The notes beneath the pieces are model-generated. The model saw only the letters and a list, made by a program, of their open reading frames with translations, made no database searches and had not been told where the DNA came from. Source: Nematostella vectensis (Eukaryota; Cnidaria; Anthozoa; Actiniaria; Edwardsiidae). Taken from it: a stretch of DNA of 64,000 nt. The stretch lies in assembly GCF_932526225.1 (NCBI RefSeq), contig NC_064044.1, positions 15,067,453 to 15,131,452 of the forward strand, given 5' to 3'. The translations under genes and the position numbers were made by a program. Of this stretch, positions 32,739 to 42,239 are shown piece by piece (the first letter of the stretch is position 1; each line of letters starts with the position of its first letter).

Positions 32739-32920
32739 ACGTTCATGTCCAGACTTAGTCTGCTCGGGCTTAAATATGATGAATTTTGAATGAAAAAATA
32801 AAAAGTGCCAAAATGGCAACCAAAGAAGGACTGCTCTTCCTCGCCATTGTTTTTGCGCAATAATCAAAACTTTATCTAATTATAAAAGTAAGACCTTCTA
32901 GATTTAAAAAAATGCATTTT

Positions 32921-32992
32921 TTCCCATACCGGGAGTCGAACCCGGGCCGTCTGGGTGAAAACCAGAAATCCTAACCGCTAGACCATATGGGA
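32921..32992 (-). tRNA. tRNA-Glu(UUC) copy 62, consensus
   Basis: Matches Glu-28. Confidence 0.95.
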
Positions 32993-33169
32993 TATCTGCT
33001 CACCTTAGGAAATGTTTTCTTGATTAAATACAGCGCGAAGAATAGTATTAAGATACGATGATGTTTTCTCCATAAATTTATCAAGCTCATATTTGTACCA
33101 TTCTTTACAAACATGTCTGCCGTGTCTTGACTGTGAAAGAGCTCCAGTTAACAAAAATGGTTTAAAAAA

Positions 33170-33224
33170 TGCCGAAACAGGGGATTTTTCAGAGTTCCTA
33201 CAAACTCTCCGGATTGAACCAGAA

Positions 33225-33265
<41 letters not shown>

Positions 33266-33271
33266 TTCGGC
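33170..33271 (-). pseudogene. tRNA-Phe copy 63, class B
   Basis: GAA; C48 is T. Same in copies 72 and 79. Confidence 0.65.
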
Positions 33272-33452
33272 ACGTTCATGTCCAGACTTCGTCTGCTCGG
33301 GCTTAAATATGATGAATTTTGTATGAAAAAAAAAATGTGCGCAAAATGTCAAACAAAGAAGGACTGCTATTCTTCGCCATTGATTTTGCGCAATAATCAA
33401 AACTTTATCTAATTATAAAAGTAAGACCTTCTAGATTTAAAAAAATGCATTT

Positions 33453-33524
33453 TTCCCATACCGGGAGTAGAACCCGGGACGTCTGGGTGAAAACCAAAAA
33501 TCCTAACCGCTAGACCATATGGGA
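33453..33524 (-). tRNA. tRNA-Glu copy 63, T57
   Basis: UUC, as Glu-3. Confidence 0.78.
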
Positions 33525-33702
33525 TACCTGCTCACCTTAGGAAATGTTTTCTTGATTAAATACTGCGCGAAGAATAGTATTATGATACGATGATGTTTTG
33601 TCCATAAATTTATCAAGCTCATATTTGTGCCATTCTTTACAAACATGTCTGCCGTGTCTTGACTGTGAAAGAGGTCCAGTTAACAAAAATGGTTTAAAAA
33701 AA

Positions 33703-33804
33703 TGCCGAAACCCGGGATTTTTCAGAGTTCTTACAAACTCTCCGGATTGAACCAGAGACCTTCAGATCTTTAGTCTGACGCTCTCCCAACTGAGCTATTT
33801 CGGC
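33703..33804 (-). tRNA. tRNA-Phe-like copy 64, anticodon AAA
   Basis: Class A; one change in the insert loop. Confidence 0.55.
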
Positions 33805-33986
33805 AAGTTCATGTCCAGACTTCGTCTGCTCGGGCTTAAATATGATGAATTTTGTATGAAAAAATAAAAAGTGCGCAAAATGTCAAACAAAGAAGGACTG
33901 CTATTCTTCGCCATTGATTTTGCGCAATAATCAAAACTTTATCTAATTATAAAAGTGAGACCTTCTAGATTTAAAAAAATGCATTT

Positions 33987-34058
33987 TTCCCAAACCGGGA
34001 GTAGAACCCGAGACGTCTGGGTGAAAACCAAAAATCCTAACCGCTAGACCATATGGGA
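33987..34058 (-). pseudogene. tRNA-Glu copy 64, degenerate
   Basis: T57 with one acceptor and one T-stem mismatch. Confidence 0.65.
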
Positions 34059-34235
34059 TACCTGCTCACCTTAGGAAATGTTTTCTTGATTAAATACAGC
34101 GCGAAAAATAGTATTATGATACGATGATGTTTTGTCCATAAATTTATCAAGCTCATATTTGTACCATTCTTTACAAACATGTCTGCCGTGTCTTGACTGT
34201 GAAAGAGCTCCAGTTAACAAAAATGGTTTAAAAAA

Positions 34236-34285
34236 TGCCGAAATCCGGGAATTTTCAGAGTTCCTACAAACTCTCCGGATTGAAA

Positions 34286-34331
<46 letters not shown>

Positions 34332-34337
34332 TTCGGC
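34236..34337 (-). tRNA. tRNA-Phe copy 65, class C
   Basis: GAA; combines class C with G53T, so two T-stem mismatches. Confidence 0.5.
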
Positions 34338-34520
34338 ACGTTCATGTCCAGACTTAGTCTGCTCGAGCTTAAATATGATGAATTTTGAATGAAGAAATAA
34401 AAAGTGCGCAAAATGGCAACCAAAGAAGGACTGCTCTTCTTCGCCATTGTTTTTGCGCAATAATCAAAACTTTATCTAATTATAAAAGTAAGACCTTCTA
34501 GATTTAAAAAAATGCATTTT

Positions 34521-34592
34521 TTCCCATACCGGGAGTCGAACCCGGGCCGTCTGGGTGAAAACCAGAAATCCTAACCGCTAGACCATATGGGA
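34521..34592 (-). tRNA. tRNA-Glu(UUC) copy 65, consensus
   Basis: Matches Glu-28. Confidence 0.95.
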
Positions 34593-34769
34593 TATCTGCT
34601 CACCTTAGGAAATGTTTTCTTGATTAAATACAGCGCGAAGAATAGTATTAAGGTACGATGATGTTTTCTCCATAAATTTATCAAGCTCATATTTGTACCA
34701 TTCTTTACAAACATGTCTGCCGTGTCTTGACTGTGAAAGAGCTCCAGTTAACAAAAATGGTTTAAAAAA

Positions 34770-34827
34770 TGCCGAAACCCGGGATTTTTCAGAGTTCCTA
34801 CAAACTCTCCGGATTGAACCAGGGACA

Positions 34828-34865
<38 letters not shown>

Positions 34866-34871
34866 TTCGGC
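34770..34871 (-). tRNA. tRNA-Phe copy 66, class A with insert
   Basis: GAA; variable-loop change only. Confidence 0.68.
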
Positions 34872-34938
34872 ACGTTCATGTCCAGACTTAGTCTGCTCGG
34901 GCTTAAATATGATGAATTTTGAATGAAGAAATAAAAAG

Positions 34939-34993
34939 TGCGCAAAATGGCAACCAAAGAAGGACTGCTCTTCTTCGCCATTGTTTTTGCGCA
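34939..34993. repeat. Nested inverted repeat in the Phe-Glu spacer (unit 66, representative)
   Basis: Outer arms begin and end with TGCGCA (34939-34944 and 34988-34993) and continue as AAAATGGC and GCCATT with a 4-nt offset. Inner arms are AAGAAG (34957-34962) and CTTCTT (34970-34975) around a 7-nt loop. The form at 42409-42463 has perfect 10-bp outer arms. One such structure lies in most units. Function unknown; it may be a cruciform, a small Pol III hairpin RNA, or a relic of an inverted element. Confidence 0.5.
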
Positions 34994-35054
34994 ATAATCA
35001 AAACTTTATCTAATTATAAAAGTAAGACCTTCTAGATTTAAAAAAATGCATTTT

Positions 35055-35126
35055 TTCCCATAGCGGGAGTCGAACCCGGGCCCTCTGGGTGAAAACCAGA
35101 AATCCTAACCGCTAGACCATATGGGA
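35055..35126 (-). tRNA. tRNA-Glu copy 66, G57
   Basis: UUC; distal T-stem base 65 is C, losing pair 49-65; one variable-loop change. Confidence 0.82.
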
Positions 35127-35303
35127 TATCTGCTCACCTTAGGAAATGTTTTCTTGATTAAATACAGCGCGAAGAATAGTATTAAGATACGATGATGTTT
35201 TCTCCATAAATTTATCAAGCTCATATTTGTACCATTCTTTACAAACATGTCTGCCGTGTCTTGACTGTGAAAGAGCTCCAGTTAACAAAAATGGTTTAAA
35301 AAA

Positions 35304-35357
35304 TGCCGAAACAGGGGATTTTTCAGAGTTCCTACAAACTCTCCAGATTGAACCAGA

Positions 35358-35399
<42 letters not shown>

Positions 35400-35405
35400 T
35401 TCGGC
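35304..35405 (-). pseudogene. tRNA-Phe copy 67, class B
   Basis: GAA; insert begins CTGGAG rather than CCGGAG. Same in 70, 106, 110 and 118. Confidence 0.65.
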
Positions 35406-35587
35406 ACGTTCATGTCCAGACTTCGTCTGCTCGGGCTTAAATATGATGAATTTTGTATGAAAAAATAACAAGTGCGCAAAATGTCAAACAAAGAAGGACT
35501 GCTCTTCTTCGCAATTGTTTTTGCGCAATAATCAAAACTTTATCTAATTATAAAAGTTAGAATTTCTAGATTTAAAAAAATGCATTT

Positions 35588-35659
35588 TTCCCATACCGGG
35601 AGTAGAACCCGGGACGTCTGGGTGAAAACCAAAAATCCTAACCGCTAGACCATATGGGA
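35588..35659 (-). tRNA. tRNA-Glu copy 67, T57
   Basis: UUC, as Glu-3. Confidence 0.78.
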
Positions 35660-35830
35660 TATCTGCTCACCTTAGGAAATGTTTTCTTGATTAAATACAG
35701 CGCGAAGAATAGTATTGAGGTACGATGATGTTTTCTCCATAAATTTATCAAGCTCATATTTGTACCATTCTTTACAAACATGTCTGCCGTGTCTTGACTG
35801 TGAAAGAGGTCCAGTTAACAAAAATGGTTT

Positions 35831-35837
35831 AAAAAAA
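35831..35837 (-). terminator. Pol III terminator of tRNA-Phe (unit 68, representative)
   Basis: Six or seven T follow the discriminator base of the Phe gene with no gap, so the transcript would carry almost no trailer. Confidence 0.85.
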
Positions 35838-35883
35838 TGCCGAAACCCGGGATTTTTCAGAGTTCCTACAAACTCTCCGGATT

Positions 35884-35933
<50 letters not shown>

Positions 35934-35939
35934 TTCGGC
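35838..35939 (-). tRNA. tRNA-Phe copy 68, class A with insert (representative)
   Basis: The gene would supply phenylalanyl-tRNA for UUC/UUU codons if processed. Read on the minus strand: acceptor GCCGAAA, D arm with AGCTCAGTTGGGAGAGC, anticodon stem TCAGA/TCTGA around loop CTGAAGA (anticodon GAA), variable AGGTC, T-stem strand CCTGG, T loop and B box GGTTCAATCC. Then comes a 29-nt insert, after which CGGG completes the T stem and TTTCGGC the acceptor. Without the insert the gene is a regular 73-nt tRNA-Phe with A57. The insert lies between two AATCC repeats and folds as AGAGTT/AACTCT. Animal tRNA-Phe genes normally have no intron, and eukaryotic tRNA introns sit by the anticodon. The copy may be a pseudogene, or use an unknown splicing or tolerate an extended T arm; the sequence cannot decide. 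Confidence 0.72.
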
Positions 35940-35970
35940 ACGTTCATGTCCAGACTTAGTCTGCTCGGGC

Positions 35971-35977
35971 TTAAATA
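35971..35977 (-). promoter_or_regulatory. TATA-like box upstream of tRNA-Phe (unit 68, representative)
   Basis: TATTTAA on the minus strand, again exactly 31 nt before the first base of the gene, the same as for tRNA-Glu although the rest of the two leaders is unlike. Confidence 0.6.
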
Positions 35978-36106
35978 TGATGAATTTTGAATGAAAAAAT
36001 AAAAAGTGCCAAAATGGCAACCAAAGAAGGACTGCTCTTCCTCGCCATTGTTTTTGCGCAATAATCAAAACTTTATCTAATTATAAAAGTAAGACCTTCT
36101 AGATTT

Positions 36107-36113
36107 AAAAAAA
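36107..36113 (-). terminator. Pol III terminator of tRNA-Glu (unit 68, representative)
   Basis: A run of seven T on the minus strand begins 8 nt beyond the 3' end of Glu-68. Nearly every unit has this run, usually 7 T. Confidence 0.85.
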
Positions 36114-36121
36114 TGCATTTT

Positions 36122-36193
36122 TTCCCATACCGGGAGTCGAACCCGGGCCGTCTGGGTGAAAACCAGAAATCCTAACCGCTAGACCATATGGGA
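36122..36193 (-). tRNA. tRNA-Glu(UUC) copy 68, consensus (representative)
   Basis: Glutamate tRNA for GAA/GAG codons. On the minus strand: acceptor TCCCATA/TATGGGA, discriminator A, A box around TAGCGGTTAGG, anticodon stem TCTGG/CCAGA with loop TTTTCAC (anticodon UUC), variable CGGC, T stem CCGGG/CCCGG and T loop TTCGACT, giving the B box GGTTCGACTCC. There is no intron. It is close to vertebrate tRNA-Glu(UUC). About 25 copies in the window read the same over all 72 nt. A TATA-like box lies 31 nt upstream and a T7 terminator 8 nt downstream, so it is expected to be transcribed alone by Pol III. Very likely functional. Confidence 0.96.
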
Positions 36194-36224
36194 TATCTGC
36201 TCACCTTAGGAAATGTTTTCTTGA

Positions 36225-36231
36225 TTAAATA
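36225..36231 (-). promoter_or_regulatory. TATA-like box upstream of tRNA-Glu (unit 68, representative)
   Basis: TATTTAA on the minus strand, with 31 nt between it and the first base of tRNA-Glu. The motif and spacing are held in almost all units. It would place TFIIIB upstream of the start site, adding to the internal A and B boxes (inference). Confidence 0.6.
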
Positions 36232-36370
36232 CAGCGCGAAGAATAGTATTAAGGTACGATGATGTTTTCTCCATAAATTTATCAAGCTCATATTTGTACC
36301 ATTCTTTACAAACATGTCTGCCGTGTCTTGACTGTGAAAGAGCTCCAGTTAACAAAAATGGTTTAAAAAA

Positions 36371-36416
36371 TGCCGAAACCCGGGATTTTTCAGAGTTCCT
36401 ACAAACTCTCCGGATT

Positions 36417-36466
<50 letters not shown>

Positions 36467-36472
36467 TTCGGC
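36371..36472 (-). tRNA. tRNA-Phe copy 69, class A with insert
   Basis: Clean copy, GAA. Confidence 0.7.
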
Positions 36473-36654
36473 ACGTTCATGTCCAGACTTCGTCTGCTCG
36501 GGCTTAAATATGATGAATTTTGTATGAAAAAATAACAAGTGCGCAAAATGTCAAACAAAGAAGGACTGCTCTTCTTCGCAATTGTTTTTGCGCAATAATC
36601 AAAACTTTATCTAATTATAAAAGTTAGAATTTCTAGATTTAAAAAAATGCATTT

Positions 36655-36726
36655 TTCCCATACCGGGAGTAGAACCCGGGACGTCTGGGTGAAAACCAAA
36701 AATCCTAGCCGCTAGACCATATGGGA
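36655..36726 (-). tRNA. tRNA-Glu copy 69, T57
   Basis: UUC; one D-arm change. Confidence 0.75.
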
Positions 36727-36903
36727 TATCTGCTCACCTTAGGAAATGTTTTCTTGATTAAATACAGCGCGAAGAATAGTATTGAGGTACGATGATGTTT
36801 TCTCCATAAATTTATCAAGCTCATATTTGTACCATTCTTTACAAACATGTCTGCCGTGTCTTGACTGTGAAAGAGCTCCAGTTAACAAAAATGGTTTAAA
36901 AAA

Positions 36904-36957
36904 TGCCGAAACAGGGGATTTTTCAGAGTTCCTACAAACTCTCCAGATTGAACCAGA

Positions 36958-36999
<42 letters not shown>

Positions 37000-37005
37000 T
37001 TCGGC
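36904..37005 (-). pseudogene. tRNA-Phe copy 70, class B
   Basis: GAA, as Phe-67. Confidence 0.65.
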
Positions 37006-37188
37006 ACGTTCTTGTCCAGACTTCGTCTGCTCGGGCTTAAATATGATGAATTTTGTATGAAAAAATAACAAGTGCGTAAAATGTCAAACAAAGAAGGACT
37101 GCTCTTCTTCGCCATTGTTTTTGCGCAATAATCAAAACTTTATCTAATTATAAAAGTTAGACCTTCTAGATTTAAAAAAAATGCATTT

Positions 37189-37260
37189 TTCCCATACCGG
37201 GAGTAGAACCCGGGACGTCTGGGTGAAAACCAGAAATCCCAACCGCTAGACCATATGGGA
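37189..37260 (-). tRNA. tRNA-Glu copy 70, T57
   Basis: UUC; one D-arm change. Confidence 0.75.
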
Positions 37261-37437
37261 TATCTGCTCACTTTAGGAAATGTTTTCTTGATTAAATACA
37301 GCGCGAAGAATAGTATTGAGGTACGATGATGTTTTATCCATAAATTTATCAAGCTCATATTTGTACCATTCTTTGCAAACATGTCTGCCGTGTCTTGACT
37401 GTGAAAGAGCTCCAGTTAACAAAAATGCTTTAAAAAA

Positions 37438-37484
37438 TGGCGAAACCCGGGATTTTTCAGAGTTCCTACAAACTCTCCGGATTA

Positions 37485-37533
<49 letters not shown>

Positions 37534-37539
37534 TTCGGC
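37438..37539 (-). pseudogene. tRNA-Phe copy 71, degenerate
   Basis: Class A, GAA; G71 is C (acceptor mismatch) and C56 is T (B box). Confidence 0.62.
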
Positions 37540-37723
37540 ACGTTCATGTCCAGACTCAGTCTGCTTGAGCTTAAATATGATGAATTTTGAATGAAGAAAT
37601 AAAAGGTGCGCAAAATGGCAACCAAAGAAGGACTGCTCTTCTTCGCCATTGTTTTTGCGCAATAATCAAAACTTTATCTAATTATAAAAGTAAGACCTTC
37701 TAGATTTAAAAAAAATGCATTTT

Positions 37724-37795
37724 TTCCCATACCGGGAGTCGAACCCGGGCCGTCTGGGTGAAAACCAGAAATCCAAACCGCTAGACCATATGGGA
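37724..37795 (-). tRNA. tRNA-Glu copy 71, G57
   Basis: UUC; one D-arm change, T arm intact. Confidence 0.85.
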
Positions 37796-37972
37796 TATCT
37801 GCTCACCTTAGGAAATGTTTTCTTCATTAAATACAGCGCGAAGAATAGTATTAAGATACGATGATGTTTTCTCCATAAATTTATCAAGCTCATATTTGTA
37901 CCATTCTTTACAAACATGTCTGCCGTGTCTTGACTGTGAAAGAGCTCCAGTTAACAAAAATGGTTTAAAAAA

Positions 37973-38027
37973 TGCCGAAACAGGGGATTTTTCAGAGTTC
38001 CTACAAACTCTCCGGATTGAACCAGAA

Positions 38028-38068
<41 letters not shown>

Positions 38069-38074
38069 TTCGGC
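37973..38074 (-). pseudogene. tRNA-Phe copy 72, class B
   Basis: As Phe-63; first gene of the second 3,734-bp duplication. Confidence 0.65.
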
Positions 38075-38255
38075 ACGTTCATGTCCAGACTTCGTCTGCT
38101 CGGGCTTAAATATGATGAATTTTGTATGAAAAAAAAAATGTGCGCAAAATGTCAAACAAAGAAGGACTGCTATTTTTCGCCATTGTTTTTGCGCAATAAT
38201 CAAAACTTTATCTAATTATAAAAGTAAGACCTTCTAGATTTAAAAAAATGCATTT

Positions 38256-38327
38256 TTCCCATACCGGGAGTAGAACCCGGGACGTCTGGGTGAAAACCAA
38301 AAATCCTAACCGCTAGACCATATGGGA
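38256..38327 (-). tRNA. tRNA-Glu copy 72, T57
   Basis: UUC, as Glu-3. Confidence 0.78.
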
Positions 38328-38505
38328 TACCTGCTCACCTTAGGAAATGTTTTCTTGATTAAATACTGCGCGAAAAATAGTATTATGATACGATGATGTT
38401 TTGTCCATAAATTTATCAAGCTCATATTTGTGCCATTCTTTACAAACATGTCTGCCGTGTCTTGACTGTGAAAGAGGTCCAGTTAACAAAAATGGTTTAA
38501 AAAAA

Positions 38506-38607
38506 TGCCGAAACCCGGGATTTTTCAGAGTTCTTACAAACTCTCCGGATTGAACCAGAGACCTTCAGATCTTTAGTCTGACGCTCTCCCAACTGAGCTA
38601 TTTCGGC
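38506..38607 (-). tRNA. tRNA-Phe-like copy 73, anticodon AAA
   Basis: As Phe-64. Confidence 0.55.
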
Positions 38608-38789
38608 AAGTTCATGTCCAGACTTCGTCTGCTCGGGCTTAAATATGATGAATTTTGTATGAAAAAATAAAAAGTGCGCAAAATGTCAAACAAAGAAGGA
38701 CTGCTATTCTTCGCCATTGATTTTGCGCAATAATCAAAACTTTATCTAATTATAAAAGTGAGACCTTCTAGATTTAAAAAAATGCATTT

Positions 38790-38861
38790 TTCCCAAACCG
38801 GGAGTAGAACCCGAGACGTCTGGGTGAAAACCAGAAATCCTAACCGCTAGACCATATGGGA
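38790..38861 (-). pseudogene. tRNA-Glu copy 73, degenerate
   Basis: Same acceptor and T-stem mismatches as Glu-64; T57. Confidence 0.65.
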
Positions 38862-39038
38862 TACCTGCTCACCTTAGGAAATGTTTTCTTGATTAAATAC
38901 AGCGCGAAGATTAGTATTATGATACGATGATGTTTTCTCCATAAATTTATCAAGCTCTTATTTGTACCATTCTTTACAAATATGTCTGCCGTGTCTTGAC
39001 TGTGAAAGATGTCAAGTTAACAAAAATGGTTTAAAAAA

Positions 39039-39089
39039 TGCCGAAACCCGGGATTTTTCAGAGTTTCTACAAACTCTCCGGATTGAACT

Positions 39090-39134
<45 letters not shown>

Positions 39135-39140
39135 TTCGGC
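39039..39140 (-). tRNA. tRNA-Phe copy 74, class A with insert
   Basis: G52A form, GAA. Confidence 0.55.
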
Positions 39141-39322
39141 ACGTTTATGTCCAGACTTAGTCTGCTCGGGCTTAAATATGATGAATTTTGAATGAAAAAA
39201 TAAAAAGTGCCAAAAAGGCAACCAAAGAAGGACTGCTCTTCCTCGCCATTGTTTTTGCGCAATAATCAAAACTTTTTCTAATTATAAAAGTAAGACCTTC
39301 TAGATTTAAAAAAATGCATTTT

Positions 39323-39394
39323 TTCCCATACCGGGAGTCGAACCCGGGCCGTCTGGGTGAAAACTAGAAATCCTAACCGCTAGACCATATGGGA
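39323..39394 (-). tRNA. tRNA-Glu copy 74, G57
   Basis: UUC; anticodon stem has one A-C mismatch (TCTAG). Confidence 0.82.
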
Positions 39395-39571
39395 TATCTG
39401 CTCACTTTAGGAAATGTTTTCTTGATTAAATACAGGGCGAAGAATAGTATTAAGGTACAATGATGTTTTCTCCATAAATTTATCAAGCTCATATTTGTAC
39501 CATTCTTTACAAACATGTCTGTTGTGTCTTGACTGTGAAAGAGCTCCAGTTAACAAAAATGGTTTAAAAAA

Positions 39572-39617
39572 TGCCGAAACCCGGGATTTTTCAGAGTTCC
39601 TACAAACTCTCCGGATT

Positions 39618-39667
<50 letters not shown>

Positions 39668-39673
39668 TTCGGC
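39572..39673 (-). tRNA. tRNA-Phe copy 75, class A with insert
   Basis: Clean copy, GAA. Confidence 0.7.
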
Positions 39674-39856
39674 ACGTTCATGTCCAGACTTAGTCTGCTC
39701 GGGCTTAAATATGATGAATTTTGAATGAAAAAATAAAAAGTGCCAAAATGGCAATCAAAGAAGGACTGCTCTTCCTCGCCATTGTTTTCTGCGCAATAAT
39801 CAAAACTTTATCTAATTATAAAAGAAAGACCTTCTAGATTTAAAAAAATGCATTTT

Positions 39857-39928
39857 TTCCCATACCGGGAGTCGAACCCGGGCCGTCTGGGTGAAAACCA
39901 GAAATCCTAACCGCTAGACCATATGGGA
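39857..39928 (-). tRNA. tRNA-Glu(UUC) copy 75, consensus
   Basis: Matches Glu-68. Confidence 0.95.
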
Positions 39929-40105
39929 TATCTGCTCACCTTAGGAAATGTTTTCTTGATTAAATAAAGCGCGAAGAATAGTATTAAGATACGATGATGT
40001 TTTCTCCATAAATTTATCAAGCTCATATTTGTACCATTCTTTACAAACATGTCTGCCGTGTCTTGACTGTGAAAGAGCTCCAGTTAACAAATATGGTTTA
40101 AAAAA

Positions 40106-40151
40106 TGCCAAAACCCGGGATTTTTCAGAGTTCCTACAAACTTTTCGGATT

Positions 40152-40201
<50 letters not shown>

Positions 40202-40207
40202 TTCGGC
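40106..40207 (-). tRNA. tRNA-Phe copy 76, class A, insert stem broken
   Basis: GAA; two changes disrupt the insert hairpin while the tRNA body stays intact (G4-U69 wobble). Confidence 0.65.
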
Positions 40208-40390
40208 AAGTTCATGTCCAGACTTAGTCTGCTCGGGCTTAAATATGATGAATTTTGAATGAAGAAATAAAAAGTGCGCAAAATGGCAACCAAAGAAGGA
40301 CTGCTCTTCTTCGCCATTGTTTTTGCGCAATAATCAAAACTTTATCTAATTATAAAAGTAAGACCTTCTAGATTTAAAAAAATGCATTTT

Positions 40391-40462
40391 TTCCCATACC
40401 GGGAGTCGAACCCGGGCCGTCTGGGTGAAAACCAGAAATCCTAACCGCTAGACCATATGGGA
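40391..40462 (-). tRNA. tRNA-Glu(UUC) copy 76, consensus
   Basis: Matches Glu-68. Confidence 0.95.
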
Positions 40463-40639
40463 TATCTGCTCACCTAAGGAAATGTTTTCTTGATTAAATA
40501 CAGCGCGAAGAATAGTATTAAGATACGATGATGTTTTCTCCATAAATTTATCAAGCTCATATTTGTACCATTCTTTACAAATATGTCTGCCGTGTCTTGA
40601 CTGTGAAAGATGTCCAGTTAACAAAAATGGTTTAAAAAA

Positions 40640-40690
40640 TGCCGAAACCCGGGATTTTTTAGAGTTTCTACAAACTCTCCGGATTGAACT

Positions 40691-40735
<45 letters not shown>

Positions 40736-40741
40736 TTCGGC
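40640..40741 (-). tRNA. tRNA-Phe copy 77, class A with insert
   Basis: G52A form; one insert change. Confidence 0.55.
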
Positions 40742-40923
40742 ACGTTTATGTCCAGACTTAGTCTGCTCGGGCTTAAATATGATGAATTTTGAATGAAAAA
40801 ATAAAAAGTGCCAAAAAGGCAACCAAAGAAGGACTGCTCTTCCTCGCCATTGTTTTTGCGCAATAATCAAAACTTTATCTAATTATAAAAGTAAGACCTT
40901 CTAGATTTAAAAAAATGCATTTT

Positions 40924-40995
40924 TTCCCATACCGGGAGTCGAACCCGGGCCGTCTGGGTGAAAACCAGAAATCCTAACCGCTAGACCATATGGGA
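40924..40995 (-). tRNA. tRNA-Glu(UUC) copy 77, consensus
   Basis: Matches Glu-68. Confidence 0.95.
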
Positions 40996-41172
40996 TATCT
41001 GCTCACCTTAGGAAATGTTTTCTTGATTAAATACAGCGCGAAGAATAGTATTAAGATACGATGATGTTTTCTCCATAAATTTATCAAGCTCATATTTGTA
41101 CCATTCTTTACAAACATGTCTGTTGTGTCTTGACTGTGAAAGAGCTCCAGTTAACAAAAATGGTTTAAAAAA

Positions 41173-41218
41173 TTCCGAAACCCGGGATTTTTCAGAGTTC
41201 CTACAAACTCTCCGGATT

Positions 41219-41268
<50 letters not shown>

Positions 41269-41274
41269 TTCGGC
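41173..41274 (-). tRNA. tRNA-Phe copy 78, class A with insert
   Basis: GAA; C72 is A, so the terminal acceptor pair is lost. Confidence 0.6.
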
Positions 41275-41457
41275 ACGTTCATGTCCAGACTTAGTCTGCT
41301 CGGGCTTAAATATGATGAATTTTGAATGAAAAAATAAAAAGTGCCAAAATGGCAATCAAAGAAGGACTGCTCTTCCTCGCCATTGTTTTCTGCGCAATAA
41401 TCAAAACTTTATCTAATTATAAAAGAAAGACCTTCTAGATTTAAAAAAATGCATTTT

Positions 41458-41529
41458 TTCCCATACCGGGAGTCGAACCCGGGCCGTCTGGGTGAAAACC
41501 AGAAATCCTAACCGCTAGACCATATGGGA
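41458..41529 (-). tRNA. tRNA-Glu(UUC) copy 78, consensus
   Basis: Matches Glu-68. Confidence 0.95.
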
Positions 41530-41706
41530 TATCTGCTCACCTTAGGAAATGTTTTCTTGATTAAATACAGCGCGAAGAATAGTATTAAGATACGATGATG
41601 TTTTCTCCATAAATTTATCAAGCTCATATTTGTACCATTCTTTACAAACATGTCTGCCGTGTCTTGACTGTGAAAGAGCTCCAGTTAACAAAAATGGTTT
41701 AAAAAA

Positions 41707-41761
41707 TGCCGAAACAGGGGATTTTTCAGAGTTCCTACAAACTCTCCGGATTGAACCAGAA

Positions 41762-41802
<41 letters not shown>

Positions 41803-41808
41803 TTCGGC
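41707..41808 (-). pseudogene. tRNA-Phe copy 79, class B
   Basis: Duplicate of Phe-72 at +3,734 bp. Confidence 0.65.
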
Positions 41809-41989
41809 ACGTTCATGTCCAGACTTCGTCTGCTCGGGCTTAAATATGATGAATTTTGTATGAAAAAAAAAATGTGCGCAAAATGTCAAACAAAGAAGGA
41901 CTGCTATTTTTCGCCATTGTTTTTGCGCAATAATCAAAACTTTATCTAATTATAAAAGTAAGACCTTCTAGATTTAAAAAAATGCATTT

Positions 41990-42061
41990 TTCCCATACCG
42001 GGAGTAGAACCCGGGACGTCTGGGTGAAAACCAAAAATCCTAACCGCTAGACCATATGGGA
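41990..42061 (-). tRNA. tRNA-Glu copy 79, T57
   Basis: Duplicate of Glu-72. Confidence 0.78.
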
Positions 42062-42239
42062 TACCTGCTCACCTTAGGAAATGTTTTCTTGATTAAATAC
42101 TGCGCGAAAAATAGTATTATGATACGATGATGTTTTGTCCATAAATTTATCAAGCTCATATTTGTGCCATTCTTTACAAACATGTCTGCCGTGTCTTGAC
42201 TGTGAAAGAGGTCCAGTTAACAAAAATGGTTTAAAAAAA

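Larger units (their letters stand above)
37800..41533. repeat. Second seven-unit tandem duplication, copy 1 (3,734 bp)
   Basis: Units 72-78 recur exactly 3,734 bp to the right, sharing private variants such as the degenerate Glu-73, the CTAG anticodon-stem change in Glu-74 and the acceptor change in Phe-78. Edges are approximate. Confidence 0.88.
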
